64,000 nucleotides of DNA from SHXO01 sp964523885. Lineage in GTDB: Bacteria > Pseudomonadota > Gammaproteobacteria > Burkholderiales > SHXO01. Below, piece by piece: positions 1 through 9,621 of this stretch. Numbering within the stretch: the stretch's first letter is position 1; the number at the start of each line of letters is the position of its first letter. The position numbers and the translations under genes are program-made. The stretch is from contig CAZFYX010000018.1 of NCBI GenBank assembly GCA_964523885.1, positions 1 to 64,000 of the forward strand, read 5' to 3'. Under the pieces are notes generated by a model that saw only the letters and a program-made list of their open reading frames with translations, was not told where the DNA came from and searched no databases.

Positions 1-233
1 TCATCATCATCACTCCGGCTGCCTACACCCATACCAGCGTGGCCATGCGCGACGCGCTGGCGGCGGTGAAGATCCCGTTCATCGAGGTCCACCTGTCCAA
101 CGTGTTCAGCCGCGAGCCGTTCCGCCACCACTCGTACTTCACCGACCTGGCCGTGGGCATGATCTGCGGCCTGGGCGCGCGGGGCTACGAGCTGGCGCTC
201 GAGTACGCGCTGCAAGCCAAACCAAGGAGCTAG
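1..233 (+). CDS. aroQ: 3-dehydroquinate dehydratase type II, C-terminal part
   Basis: The 5' end lies outside the window; the visible frame starts at base 3 and gives about 76 residues. Type II dehydroquinase converts 3-dehydroquinate to 3-dehydroshikimate in the shikimate pathway. The visible C-terminal part contains the family's late motifs: ITPAAYTHTSVA, a segment matching the catalytic-dimer interface (IEVHLSNVFSREPFRHHS) and the closing GLGARGYELAL. Gene order aroQ-accB-accC is characteristic of betaproteobacteria and many other proteobacteria. It is probably cotranscribed with accB, which starts 5 bases after its stop. Confidence 0.93.
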   Translation, partial: IIITPAAYTHTSVAMRDALAAVKIPFIEVHLSNVFSREPFRHHSYFTDLAVGMICGLGARGYELALEYALQAKPRS

Positions 234-238
234 CCGAA

Positions 239-691
239 GTGGATCTGCGCAAGCTCAAGAAGCTCATCGATCTGGTGCAGGAATCGGGCATCGCCGAACT
301 GGAGGTGACCGAAGGGGAGGAGCGGGTGCGGATCAGCCGCGTGGGGCAGGGGGTGCACATGATGGCGCCGCCCGCGCAGATCGCCCTGCCGGCGCCAGCC
401 GCCCCGGCGGCGGCCGCGGCAGCACCGGCCGCGCTTCCGGCCCCGGAGAAGGTCGAGGGACACATCGTGAAGTCGCCGATGGTCGGGACCTTCTACCGTG
501 CACCTTCCCCGGGCGCGAAGGCGTTCGTCGAGGTCGGCGACAAGGTCAGCCCGGGCGACACGCTGTGCATCATCGAGGCGATGAAGCTGCTCAACGAGAT
601 CGAGGCCGATCACGGCGGCACGATCAAGGAAGCCTACGTCGAGAACGGGCAGCCGGTGGAGTACGGCGAGCCGCTGTTCCTGATTGTCTGA
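239..691 (+). CDS. accB: Biotin carboxyl carrier protein of acetyl-CoA carboxylase
   Basis: 150 residues, GTG start, with an AAGGAG ribosome site at 224-229. The protein carries biotin between the biotin carboxylase and carboxyltransferase subunits of acetyl-CoA carboxylase in fatty-acid synthesis. Residues 1-40 form the usual N-terminal segment (MDLRKLKKLIDLV). An Ala/Pro linker covers about 48-70. The biotinyl domain covers about 75-150 and has the IEAMKLLNE motif; Lys116 is the expected biotinylation site. Length is normal for the family. It is followed after 48 bases by accC, its usual operon partner. Confidence 0.97.
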   Translation: MDLRKLKKLIDLVQESGIAELEVTEGEERVRISRVGQGVHMMAPPAQIALPAPAAPAAAAAAPAALPAPEKVEGHIVKSPMVGTFYRAPSPGAKAFVEVGDKVSPGDTLCIIEAMKLLNEIEADHGGTIKEAYVENGQPVEYGEPLFLIV

Positions 692-739
692 CGCAGTGAG
701 CGCGGCACCCTGGCGCTCCGCCTGAAGCCGAGGACCTGA

Positions 740-2095
740 GTGTTCGAGAAGATTCTGATCGCCAACCGCGGCGAGATCGCCTTGCGCATCCAGCGCGCGT
801 GCCGCGAACTGGGCGTCAAGACCGTCGCCGTGCATTCGGAGGCCGACTCCGACGCCAAGTACGTGCGCCTGGCCGACGAGTCGGTGTGCATCGGCCCGGC
901 CCCATCGGGGCAGAGCTACCTGAACACGCCCGCCATCATCAGTGCCGCCGAGGTCACCGATGCCGAGGCGATCCACCCGGGATACGGCTTCCTGTCCGAG
1001 AACGCCGACTTCGCCGAGCGGGTGGAGAAGAGCGGGTTCGTGTTCATCGGTCCGCGCCCCGACACCATCCGCCTCATGGGCGACAAGGTCAGCGCCAAGC
1101 ACGCCATGATCAAGGCCGGCGTCCCGGTGGTGCCCGGATCCGAAGGCCCGTTGCCCGAGGCTCCGGAGGAGATCGTCAAGATCGCCCGCGCGGTCGGATA
1201 CCCGGTCATCATCAAGGCGGCCGGCGGCGGCGGCGGACGCGGCATGCGCGTGGTGCACACCGAGGCGGCGCTGGTCAACGCCGTGACCATGACCCGGACC
1301 GAGGCGCAGTCGGCATTCGGCAACCCCACCGTCTACCTCGAGAAGTTCCTCGAGAACCCGCGCCACGTCGAGATCCAGGTGCTGGCCGACGAGCATCGCA
1401 ACGCGGTGTACCTGGGCGATCGCGACTGCTCGATGCAGCGGCGTCACCAGAAGATCATCGAGGAGGCGCCTGCGCCGCTGATCAACCCGCGGCTGAAGGC
1501 CCGTATCGGCGAGCGCTGCGCGGAGGCCTGCCGCAAGATCGGCTACCGTGGCGCCGGCACCTTCGAGTTCCTGTTCGAGAAGGACGAGTTCTACTTCATC
1601 GAGATGAACACCCGGGTGCACGTCGAGCACCCGGTCACCGAGATGATCACCGGCATCGACATCGTCCAGGCGCAGATCCGCGTGGCGCCCGCGCAGAAGC
1701 TGCCGTTCAAGCAGCGCGACATCCAGTTCCGCGGCTGCGCCATCGAGTGCCGCATCAATGCCGAGCACCCGTACAAGTTCACTCCCTCGCCCGGGCGCAT
1801 CTCCGCCTTCCACGCCCCCGGCGGGCCCGGCATCCGGGTCGATTCGCACGTCTACACCAACTACCTCGTTCCCCCCCACTACGACTCGCTCATCGCCAAG
1901 GTGATCTCCTGGGCCGACACGCGCGAGCAGGCCATCGCGAAGATGCGCATCGCGCTCTCCGAGATGGTGGTCGAGGGGATCCAGACCAACCTGCCGCTGC
2001 ACCAGGAGCTCATGCTCGATTCGGCCTTCGTGCGCGGTGGCACCAGCATCCACTACCTCGAAGGGAAGCTGGCCAAGCAGAACCGTCCGGACTAG
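740..2095 (+). CDS. accC: Biotin carboxylase subunit of acetyl-CoA carboxylase
   Basis: 451 residues, GTG start, normal length. It carboxylates the biotin on AccB using ATP and bicarbonate. Seen: N-terminal preATP-grasp domain (FEKILIANRGEIALRI), glycine-rich ATP-grasp loop KAAGGGGGRGMR and the active-site segment EMNTRVHVEHPVTE. Odd: at residue 294 the codon is CAC (His). In E. coli numbering, which aligns without gaps here (Arg292 conserved), this residue is the bicarbonate-binding Gln294. About 22 residues later the usual AAGE reads APAQ. The changes could be real or base-call errors; see findings. The gene otherwise looks intact and has no frameshift. Confidence 0.96.
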   Translation: MFEKILIANRGEIALRIQRACRELGVKTVAVHSEADSDAKYVRLADESVCIGPAPSGQSYLNTPAIISAAEVTDAEAIHPGYGFLSENADFAERVEKSGFVFIGPRPDTIRLMGDKVSAKHAMIKAGVPVVPGSEGPLPEAPEEIVKIARAVGYPVIIKAAGGGGGRGMRVVHTEAALVNAVTMTRTEAQSAFGNPTVYLEKFLENPRHVEIQVLADEHRNAVYLGDRDCSMQRRHQKIIEEAPAPLINPRLKARIGERCAEACRKIGYRGAGTFEFLFEKDEFYFIEMNTRVHVEHPVTEMITGIDIVQAQIRVAPAQKLPFKQRDIQFRGCAIECRINAEHPYKFTPSPGRISAFHAPGGPGIRVDSHVYTNYLVPPHYDSLIAKVISWADTREQAIAKMRIALSEMVVEGIQTNLPLHQELMLDSAFVRGGTSIHYLEGKLAKQNRPD

Positions 2096-2115
2096 CGCGC
2101 GCGAGCAGCGCCGCC

Positions 2116-3006
2116 ATGCCCTGGGTCCAGGCCACCTTCGACCTCAACGCACCGGACGCGGAGGCGGTGTCCGACGCCCTGCTCGAACAGGGTGCGCTCA
2201 GCGTGGAGGCCAGCGATGCGCTGGCCGGCACCGAGGCCGAGCGTCCGATCTTCGACGAACCCGGCGCGGTGAACGAGGGCTGGCCGCTGCACCGTCTCAA
2301 GGCACTCTTCGACGCCGACACCGACGCGGCCGCCGCGGTCGGCACGGCCCTCGCGGCGCTCGGGCTCGGTCCCGCGCCCCGGGTGACGGTGGAAATCGTC
2401 GCGGACCAGGACTGGGTACGCCAGACCCAGCAGCAGTTCGGTCCGATCCGCGTGTCCGACCGGCTGTGGATCGTGCCCACGTGGAGCGACGTTCCGGATC
2501 CGGCGGCGATCGTGCTGCGTCTCGACCCGGGACTCGCATTCGGCACCGGCAGCCATCCGACGACCCTGCAATGCCTGCGCTGGCTCGAGGCCAACCTGCG
2601 CGGCGGCGAGACCGTGCTCGACTACGGCTGCGGCAGCGGCGTGCTGGGGATCGCGGCGAAGCGCCTGGGCGCGGCGCGCGTGACCGGCATCGACATCGAT
2701 CCCGGCGCCCTGCAGGCGGCGCGCGAGAACGCGGCTGCCAACGGCGTCGCGCTGCAGGTGCTCCCGGCGGATACGGACCCGCAGGGACCGTTCGACGTCG
2801 TGGCCGCCAACATCCTGAGCAACCCGTTGAAGGTCCTCGCGCCGCTGCTGGCTCGACAGGTGCGTCCGGGCGGGCGCATCGTGCTGGCCGGCATCCTCAG
2901 CGCGCAGGCGCAGGACGTCGCAGCGGCGTACCGGCCGTGGTTCGAGATGGGCATTGCCTCCGAGCTGGACGGCTGGTCCTGCCTCGCAGGGTCCCGCATC
3001 GCCTGA
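2116..3006 (+). CDS. prmA: Ribosomal protein L11 methyltransferase
   Basis: 296 residues, ATG at 2116, 20 bases after accC. The enzyme trimethylates ribosomal protein L11 with S-adenosylmethionine. The N-terminal domain (about 1-100) is the L11-recognition part, beginning MPWVQATFDL. The Rossmann-like methyltransferase core holds the SAM motif DYGCGSGVLGIAAKRLGA and the downstream motif VVAANILSNPLKVLAPLL. The open frame continues upstream inside accC in another frame, but only the ATG at 2116 gives the family's N-terminus. Length is as expected. The position after accC matches betaproteobacterial gene order. Confidence 0.96.
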   Translation: MPWVQATFDLNAPDAEAVSDALLEQGALSVEASDALAGTEAERPIFDEPGAVNEGWPLHRLKALFDADTDAAAAVGTALAALGLGPAPRVTVEIVADQDWVRQTQQQFGPIRVSDRLWIVPTWSDVPDPAAIVLRLDPGLAFGTGSHPTTLQCLRWLEANLRGGETVLDYGCGSGVLGIAAKRLGAARVTGIDIDPGALQAARENAAANGVALQVLPADTDPQGPFDVVAANILSNPLKVLAPLLARQVRPGGRIVLAGILSAQAQDVAAAYRPWFEMGIASELDGWSCLAGSRIA

Positions 3007-3134
3007 CACTGCGCACGGGCCGGGCAACGCCGCTGCCTGCTACCGCGTCTCGCTGCTAGACTGTGACGGGGCGGCGGTCGGGGACGCGACCGCACGGCCC
3101 CGGCCATCGCCTCCTGCCCTCTCCAAGAGCGCGC

Positions 3135-4045
3135 ATGTACACGCGTTGCACACACTGCGATACGGTCTTCCGTGTCACGCCGCAGCAGCTGCAGGTCTCC
3201 AGCGGCAAGGTGCGCTGCGGCCGGTGCGACGAGGTGTTCGATGCCTTCTCCAGCCTGAGCGCACAGCTTCCTGCCGCGGTCCCGCAGGAGGCCGCGCCGC
3301 CCGGGCCCATCGAGAGCTTCGAGCCGCCGCCGAGCTGGACCGTGGCGACGCAGGACCTCGATGAGCCCGCCGCCGAGGCTGCGGTCGCGCAGGTGCCGGA
3401 GCAGCCGCCAGCCGAAGCGCTTGCCGAAGAGGCGCCGGCCGAGCCAGTTCCGGCCGAACCGGTGCCGCAGCCCGAGCGGGCGCAGCCGGCTTCCACGCTC
3501 GCTCCGCCCGTGCGGCACGAGGCGGATCTCACCCTCCCGGACGAACTGTTCATCAATCCCCGCCCGCCCGGCGCGCACCGGGCCTGGAGTGTGGGCGCAG
3601 CGCTGCTCGTGCTGTTGCTGGTGGCACAGGTGGCGTGGGTGTTCGCGACCCCGATCGCGCATCGCCTGCCGGCGTTGCGGCCGGCGCTCGAGGCCTTCTG
3701 CGCGGGGGCCGGTTGCACCGTTGCACTGCCGCGGCTGCCGGACCAGCTGTTCATCGAGGCCTCGGACCTGCAGCTGCTGGACGCGGCGCGGCCCAACGAG
3801 GTGCTGCTCACCGTCACCCTGCGCAACCGCGCTCCCGTCACCCAGGCCTATCCGCTGCTCGAGCTCACGCTCACGGGCGTCGCCAACCAGGTCGCCTCGC
3901 GCAAGGTGTTCCAGCCGCGCGAGTACCTCGAGCGCGGGGTCGATGCGGCGCTCGGGATCGGCGCCAACCAGGAGGTGTCCATCCGCCTCTACCTGAGCAC
4001 CGGCAGCGTGCGCGCCGCCGGCTACCGGCTGTATCTGTTCTTCGC

Positions 4046-4049
<4 letters not shown>
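3135..4049 (+). CDS. Zinc-ribbon and DUF3426 membrane protein
   Basis: 304 residues from the ATG at 3135. The N-terminus has an MJ0042-type zinc ribbon: two CxxC pairs (CTHC and CGRC) within the first 33 residues. A long Pro/Ala/Glu-rich linker follows (about 55-140). One transmembrane helix lies near residues 155-175 (VGAALLVLLLVAQVAWVFA). The C-terminal DUF3426 domain starts around 185. Proteins with this layout follow prmA in many betaproteobacteria; their function is not established. The stop overlaps the gcvT start (ATGA at 4046-4049), suggesting translational coupling to the glycine-cleavage operon. Confidence 0.85.
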
Positions 4050-5142
<1,093 letters not shown>

Positions 5143-5146
<4 letters not shown>

Positions 5147-5532
5147 CCATCCCCGCCGATCTCAGGTACAGCCGCAGCCACGAATGGGCCCGCCGCGAGG
5201 CGGACGGGAGCGTCAGCATCGGCATCACCCATCACGCCCAGGACCGTCTCGGCGACATCGTGTTCGTCGAGGCGCCCGGGCCGGGCACCGTGCTGGACAT
5301 GGGCAGGGAGTGCGGCGTGGTCGAGTCGGTGAAGGCAGCCTCCGATCTGTATGCCCCGATCTCGGGCGAGGTGATCGCGGTCAACGACGAGCTCGCCGCC
5401 AGCCCCGGGATGATCAACCAGGACGCGTATGCCGCCTGGATGTTCCGCGTGACGCCGAGCGACCCGGCCGAGCTCGACCAGCTGCTCGACGCGGCCGCCT
5501 ATTCCGAGCTGGTGGCCGCCGAGGACCACTAG
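5143..5532 (+). CDS. gcvH: Glycine cleavage system H protein
   Basis: 129 residues from the ATG at 5143, which overlaps the gcvT stop by four bases. The protein shuttles the aminomethyl group between P and T proteins on a lipoyl-lysine arm. The lipoyl site is in ESVKAAS (Lys64), inside the expected beta-hairpin following GDIVFVEAPGPG. The N-terminal segment YSRSHEWARREADG and the C-terminal MFRVTPSDPAELDQLLDA match the family. Length is normal. It sits between gcvT and gcvPA in an apparent operon. Confidence 0.97.
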
Positions 5533-5540
5533 CGGCCCCC

Positions 5541-6902
5541 ATGCCGTTCATCCCGCACACTGACGAGGACGTGCGCGTGATGCTCGAGCGCATCGGCGTG
5601 GTCGACATCGACGCGCTCTTCGCCGAGATCCCGGCGGCGCTGCAGGGCCAGGCGATCGACGCCGTGCCCCCGGCGCTCGGAGAGATGCAGATCGCGCGAC
5701 TGATGCAGGAGCGCGCGCAGCGTGACGGGCACTGGCTGAGCTTCCTCGGCGCAGGGGCATACGAGCACCACATCCCGGCCGCCGTGTGGCAGATCGCCAC
5801 CCGCGGGGAGTTCTACTCCGCCTACACGCCCTACCAGGCCGAGGCGAGCCAGGGCACCCTGCAGCTGCTCTATGAATACCAGACGATGATGGCATCGCTG
5901 ACCGCGCTGGATGCGACCAACGCCAGCCTGTACGACGGCGCGTCGGCGCTGGCCGAGGCGATCCTGATGGCGGTGCGGCTGCACAAGTCCTCGCGCCGCG
6001 TGCTGCTGCCGGCGAGCGTGCATCCGACATACGTGCGGGTGGCACGCACGATCGTCTCGGCGCAGGACATCGAGCTGCTGGAAGTTCCCGTCTGTCCGCG
6101 GCAGGGGATCGTCACGCCGGCGCAGCTCGAGCACTTCGCCGCTGCGCAGCCCGCTGCACTGGTGGTGCCGCTGCCCAACTTCTTCGGCGCGCTCGAGGAC
6201 ATGCACGCCCTCACCGACTGGGCGCACGCCCGCAACGCCCTGGTGATCGGTCTGGTCAACCCCGTGGCGCTCGGCCTGCTCGTGCCGCCCGGGCAGTGGG
6301 GGCACGACGGTGCCGACATCGCGGTGGGCGAGGGCCAGCCGCTCGGCGTTCCGCTCGCCGGCGGCGGGCCCTACTTCGGCTTCATGGCGTGCAAGCAGGC
6401 GTACGTGCGCCAGATGCCGGGCCGCATCGTCGGCGCCACGGTGGACGCCGACGGCCGCCGCGGCTTCACGCTGACGCTGCAGGCGCGCGAGCAGCACATC
6501 CGCCGCTCGAAGGCGACCTCGAACATCTGCACCAACCAGGGCCTGGCGGTGACCGCGGCCGCGATCCACCTGGCGCTGCTCGGGCCGGCGGGCCTGCGCA
6601 ACGTCGCCGCCGCGTGCCATGACCGCACGCGGCAGCTGGTCGATCGGATCGAGCGCGAGGCCGGCGTACGGCGGCGCTTCACCGCCCCGTTCTTCCACGA
6701 GGCCGTGCTGCAGCTGGAGATGCCGGTCGCGCCGGTGCTGCAGGGGATGCGGGAGGCGGGTATCCTCGGCGGCCTCGATCTGTCCGGCATGCGCCCGGAA
6801 CTGCGCGACTGCATGCTGGTCTGTGCCACCGAGACCAAGGCGGACGCGGACCTCGATCGGCACAGCGCCGCCCTGCGCGCGGCGCTCACGCGTGCCGCCT
6901 GA
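5541..6902 (+). CDS. gcvPA: Glycine dehydrogenase (decarboxylating) subunit 1
   Basis: 453 residues, ATG eight bases after gcvH. This is the N-terminal half of the P protein in organisms with a two-subunit glycine decarboxylase. It resembles a pyridoxal-phosphate aminotransferase fold but lacks the PLP lysine, which is in GcvPB. Typical segments are FLGAGAYEHHIPAAV, FYSAYTPYQAEASQGTLQ, NASLYDGASALAEA and RSKATSNICTNQGL. Length fits the family. Unusually, a thiol peroxidase gene lies between this gene and its partner gcvPB. Confidence 0.96.
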   Translation: MPFIPHTDEDVRVMLERIGVVDIDALFAEIPAALQGQAIDAVPPALGEMQIARLMQERAQRDGHWLSFLGAGAYEHHIPAAVWQIATRGEFYSAYTPYQAEASQGTLQLLYEYQTMMASLTALDATNASLYDGASALAEAILMAVRLHKSSRRVLLPASVHPTYVRVARTIVSAQDIELLEVPVCPRQGIVTPAQLEHFAAAQPAALVVPLPNFFGALEDMHALTDWAHARNALVIGLVNPVALGLLVPPGQWGHDGADIAVGEGQPLGVPLAGGGPYFGFMACKQAYVRQMPGRIVGATVDADGRRGFTLTLQAREQHIRRSKATSNICTNQGLAVTAAAIHLALLGPAGLRNVAAACHDRTRQLVDRIEREAGVRRRFTAPFFHEAVLQLEMPVAPVLQGMREAGILGGLDLSGMRPELRDCMLVCATETKADADLDRHSAALRAALTRAA

Positions 6903-6906
6903 CCAC

Positions 6907-6940
6907 CATTCCCCGCAACCAGGCATTCCCCGCAACCAGG
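6907..6940 (+). repeat. Perfect 17-bp tandem duplication before tpx
   Basis: The unit cattccccgcaaccagg occurs twice head to tail, at 6907-6923 and 6924-6940, directly before the tpx ribosome site (AGGAGAG, about 6938-6944). It looks like a recent duplication of a spacer. Only the second copy is followed by the AGAG that completes the ribosome site. Confidence 0.9.
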
Positions 6941-6950
6941 AGAGACCGCA

Positions 6951-7451
6951 GTGCCCAACGTAACGCTCAAAGGCAACCCCGTCCCGCTCGCCGGCCAGCT
7001 TCCGCAGAAGGGCGACGCCGCGCCCGACTTCACCCTGGTCAACAAGGATCTCCAGAGCGTTTCCCTCGCCAGCTTCGGCGGCAAGCGCAAGGTGCTCAAC
7101 ATCGTGCCGAGCCTGGATACGCCGACCTGCCAGAAGTCCACCCGCGTGTTCAACGAGAAGGCCTCGGCCATGCACAACTCGGTGGTCCTCGTGATCGCCG
7201 CCGATCTGCCGTTTGCGATGTCGCGCTTCTGCGGCGCCGAAGGGCTGTCCAACGTGGTCACGCTGTCGACGCTGCGCGATCACGGGTTCCACCGCCGCTA
7301 CGGGGTGGACATCGTCGGCGGTCCGCTGGAGGGACTCACCGCGCGCGCGGTGGTCGTGCTGGACGAGAACGACAGGGTGGTGCACTCGGAGCTGGTGCCG
7401 GAGATCGCGAACGAGCCCAACTACGACGCGGCACTCGCGGCGCTGAAGTAG
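6951..7451 (+). CDS. tpx: Thiol peroxidase (atypical 2-Cys peroxiredoxin)
   Basis: 166 residues, GTG start with an AGGAGAG ribosome site a few bases upstream. Tpx reduces hydrogen and lipid peroxides using thioredoxin. The peroxidatic cysteine is Cys60 in SLDTPTCQKS; the resolving cysteine is Cys94 in MSRFCGAEG. The segment LSTLRDHGFHRRYGVDI is also typical. Length matches E. coli Tpx. It is placed between the two glycine-decarboxylase subunit genes on the same strand with short gaps (48 and 19 bases), so it may be expressed with the glycine-cleavage operon. Confidence 0.96.
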   Translation: MPNVTLKGNPVPLAGQLPQKGDAAPDFTLVNKDLQSVSLASFGGKRKVLNIVPSLDTPTCQKSTRVFNEKASAMHNSVVLVIAADLPFAMSRFCGAEGLSNVVTLSTLRDHGFHRRYGVDIVGGPLEGLTARAVVVLDENDRVVHSELVPEIANEPNYDAALAALK

Positions 7452-7470
7452 CGCGACCGCTCCGCGCATC

Positions 7471-8931
7471 GTGTCCGCCCTGATCTTCGAGCTGTCCCGC
7501 GCCGGCCGCGGCAGTGCGCACCAGGCGCCGGCTGCGCAGCCGGCGCCGGACCTGCCTGCCGCCATGCTGCGCCGGGACCCGCCGCTGCTGCCCGAAGTGT
7601 CCGAGCTCGACGCGGTGCGCCACTACACCCGGCTCTCCCAGCGCAACTTCTCCATCGACACCCAGTTCTACCCGCTGGGGTCGTGCACGATGAAGTACAA
7701 CCCGCGCGCGGCGAACGCGCTCGCGATGCTGCCGCAGTTCCTGGCCCGGCATCCGCTGGCGCCGGAGGAGACCGGGCAGGGCTTCCTCGCCTGCCTGCAC
7801 GAACTGCAGGAGATCCTGTGCGAGGTGACCGGCATGGCGGGGGTGAGCCTGGCACCGATGGCCGGAGCGCAGGGCGAATTCGCCAACGTGGCGATGATCC
7901 GCGCCTGGCATCGCAGCCGCGGTGACACCGCGCGACGCGAGATCGTGGTGCCCGATGCGGCGCACGGCACCAACCCGGCCACTGCGACCATGTGCGGCTA
8001 CGCGGTGCGCGAAGTGGCGACCGACGCCGACGGCAACGTCGACCTCGACGCTCTGCGCGCGGCGGTCGGACCCCGGACCGCCGGCCTGATGCTGACCAAT
8101 CCGTCCACGCTGGGCGTGTTCGAGCGGCGCATCCTCGAGATCCGCGACATCGTGCACGCAGCCGGCGGCCTGCTCTACTACGACGGCGCCAACCTCAACG
8201 CGATCCTCGGCCGGGTGAAGCCGGGTGCGATGGGCTTCGACGTGGTGCATCTGAACCTGCACAAGACCTTCTCCACGCCGCATGGGGGCGGCGGCCCGGG
8301 CGCCGGCCCGGTGGGCGTGGCCGCGAAGCTGCTGCCGTTCCTGCCCATCCCCATGGTGACCCGGGAGCAGGACGGCTACCGCTGGCTCGACGAAGCCGAT
8401 CGCCCGCAGTCGATCGGCCGGCTGTCCGCGCACATGGGCAACGCCGGCGTGCTGCTGCGCGCCTACGTCTATGCCCGCATGGTGGGGCGCGAGGGCATGG
8501 CGCGCGTGGCCGAGTACGCGACGCTCAATGCGAACTACCTGATGGCGGAGCTGGCACGCGCCGGCTTCGAGCTCGCGTATCCGGCGCGGCGCGCCAGCCA
8601 CGAGTTCATCGTGACGCTGCGCCGGCTGAAGGAGGAAACCGGGGTGACGGCGATGGACTTCGCCAAGCGCCTGCTCGACAAGGGCGTGCACGCGCCCACC
8701 ACCTACTTTCCGTTGCTGGTCCCCGAGTGCCTGCTGATCGAGCCGACCGAGACCGAGTCGAGGGAGACGCTGGACGCGTTCGTCCTGGCCATGCGCGAGG
8801 TGCTCGAGGAGGCGCGGACGCAGCCGGAGCTGGTAAAGTCGGCGCCTTCGACTACCCCGGTGCGCCGACTCGACGACGTGAAGGCGGCGCGCGAACTGGA
8901 CCTCAGATGGAAGAAACCGGTCAGCCGGTGA
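7471..8931 (+). CDS. gcvPB: Glycine dehydrogenase (decarboxylating) subunit 2
   Basis: 486 residues, GTG start. This PLP-bearing half of the P protein decarboxylates glycine and passes the aminomethyl group to GcvH. The PLP lysine is Lys265 in HLNLHKTFSTPHGGGG. Other matching segments are FYPLGSCTMKYNPR, AHGTNPATA, MLTNPSTLGVFE and KGVHAPTTYFPL. Length is typical. The stop codon overlaps a possible GTG start of dgkA (GTGA at 8928-8931). It is the last enzyme gene of the glycine-cleavage operon. Confidence 0.96.
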   Translation: MSALIFELSRAGRGSAHQAPAAQPAPDLPAAMLRRDPPLLPEVSELDAVRHYTRLSQRNFSIDTQFYPLGSCTMKYNPRAANALAMLPQFLARHPLAPEETGQGFLACLHELQEILCEVTGMAGVSLAPMAGAQGEFANVAMIRAWHRSRGDTARREIVVPDAAHGTNPATATMCGYAVREVATDADGNVDLDALRAAVGPRTAGLMLTNPSTLGVFERRILEIRDIVHAAGGLLYYDGANLNAILGRVKPGAMGFDVVHLNLHKTFSTPHGGGGPGAGPVGVAAKLLPFLPIPMVTREQDGYRWLDEADRPQSIGRLSAHMGNAGVLLRAYVYARMVGREGMARVAEYATLNANYLMAELARAGFELAYPARRASHEFIVTLRRLKEETGVTAMDFAKRLLDKGVHAPTTYFPLLVPECLLIEPTETESRETLDAFVLAMREVLEEARTQPELVKSAPSTTPVRRLDDVKAARELDLRWKKPVSR

Positions 8932-9299
8932 GCACCAGCCCGCACAAGGGCAAGACCGGTTTGCGCCGGGTATGGAACGCGCTGTTCTATTCGCTCGACG
9001 GGTTCCGCGCGGCCTACCAGCACGAGGACGCCTTCCGGCAGGAGACGTTGATCGCCGCGATCCTGATCCCGGTTGCGCTGTTCCTGCCGGTGTCCGGCCT
9101 GGGCAAGGCGCTGCTGGTGGCCAGCGTGCTGCTGGTGCTGCTGGTGGAGCTGATCAACTCGGCAGTCGAGGCGACGGTGGACCGCATCTCGCTGGAGAAT
9201 CATGCCCTGGCCAAGCGCGCGAAGGACATCGGCAGCGCGGCCGTGTTCCTGAGCCTGCTCAACGCACTGGTGGTGTGGCTGCTGGTGCTGTTCGGCTGA
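8907..9299 (+). CDS. dgkA: Diacylglycerol kinase
   Basis: 130 residues from the ATG at 8907. An alternative GTG at 8928 overlaps the gcvPB stop and would give 123 residues, closer to the E. coli length; the choice is open. DgkA phosphorylates diacylglycerol in the inner membrane to recycle lipids. The family signature is clear: SLDGFRAAYQHEDAFRQE, then VELINSAVEATVDRISLENH, and AKDIGSAAVFLSL. Three membrane helices lie in the second half. The gene overlaps the end of gcvPB in another frame. Confidence 0.93.
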   Translation: MEETGQPVSTSPHKGKTGLRRVWNALFYSLDGFRAAYQHEDAFRQETLIAAILIPVALFLPVSGLGKALLVASVLLVLLVELINSAVEATVDRISLENHALAKRAKDIGSAAVFLSLLNALVVWLLVLFG

Positions 9300-9333
9300 G
9301 CCCGACTGCCCCCACTGCAACCGGAGGCCTCCC

Positions 9334-9621
9334 ATGCCTGCCTACCTCATCTCCACCATCGAGATCACCGACCCCGCCGGCTACGAGGAGTATCGCAAGC
9401 TGGTCGCACCCGCCCTGCAGCAGTATGGCGGCCGGTTCATCGTGCGCGGCGGCCCGGTCCACCACCTGGAGGGGCAGTGGCAGCCCAGGCGGGTCGTGGT
9501 GGTGGAGTTCGACAGCGTGGAGCGGGCGAAGGCGTTCAGCGATGCGCCGGAATACGCCAAGGCCAAGGCCATCCGCCACCGCACGTCCGACAGCAGCGTG
9601 ATCGTCGTCGAAGGCGTGTAA
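9334..9621 (+). CDS. DUF1330 domain protein
   Basis: 95 residues, ATG at 9334 after a purine-rich ribosome site (GGAGG near 9322-9326). It matches the DUF1330 family, small cytosolic proteins with a dimeric alpha-beta barrel (ferredoxin-like) fold. Recognisable parts are the opening YLISTIEITDPAGYEEY, the central FIVRGG and the closing RTSDSSVIVVEG. No enzymatic activity is established for the family. It closes the gene block that began with aroQ; the next 345 bases hold the promoter of the signalling cluster. Confidence 0.85.
   Translation: MPAYLISTIEITDPAGYEEYRKLVAPALQQYGGRFIVRGGPVHHLEGQWQPRRVVVVEFDSVERAKAFSDAPEYAKAKAIRHRTSDSSVIVVEGV

Noticed and set aside
230..2053. 607-codon open frame on the minus strand opposite accB-accC
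   Set aside because: Composition is His/Arg/Val/Gly rich with no family motifs; it mirrors strong genes on the other strand, a usual effect of high GC.
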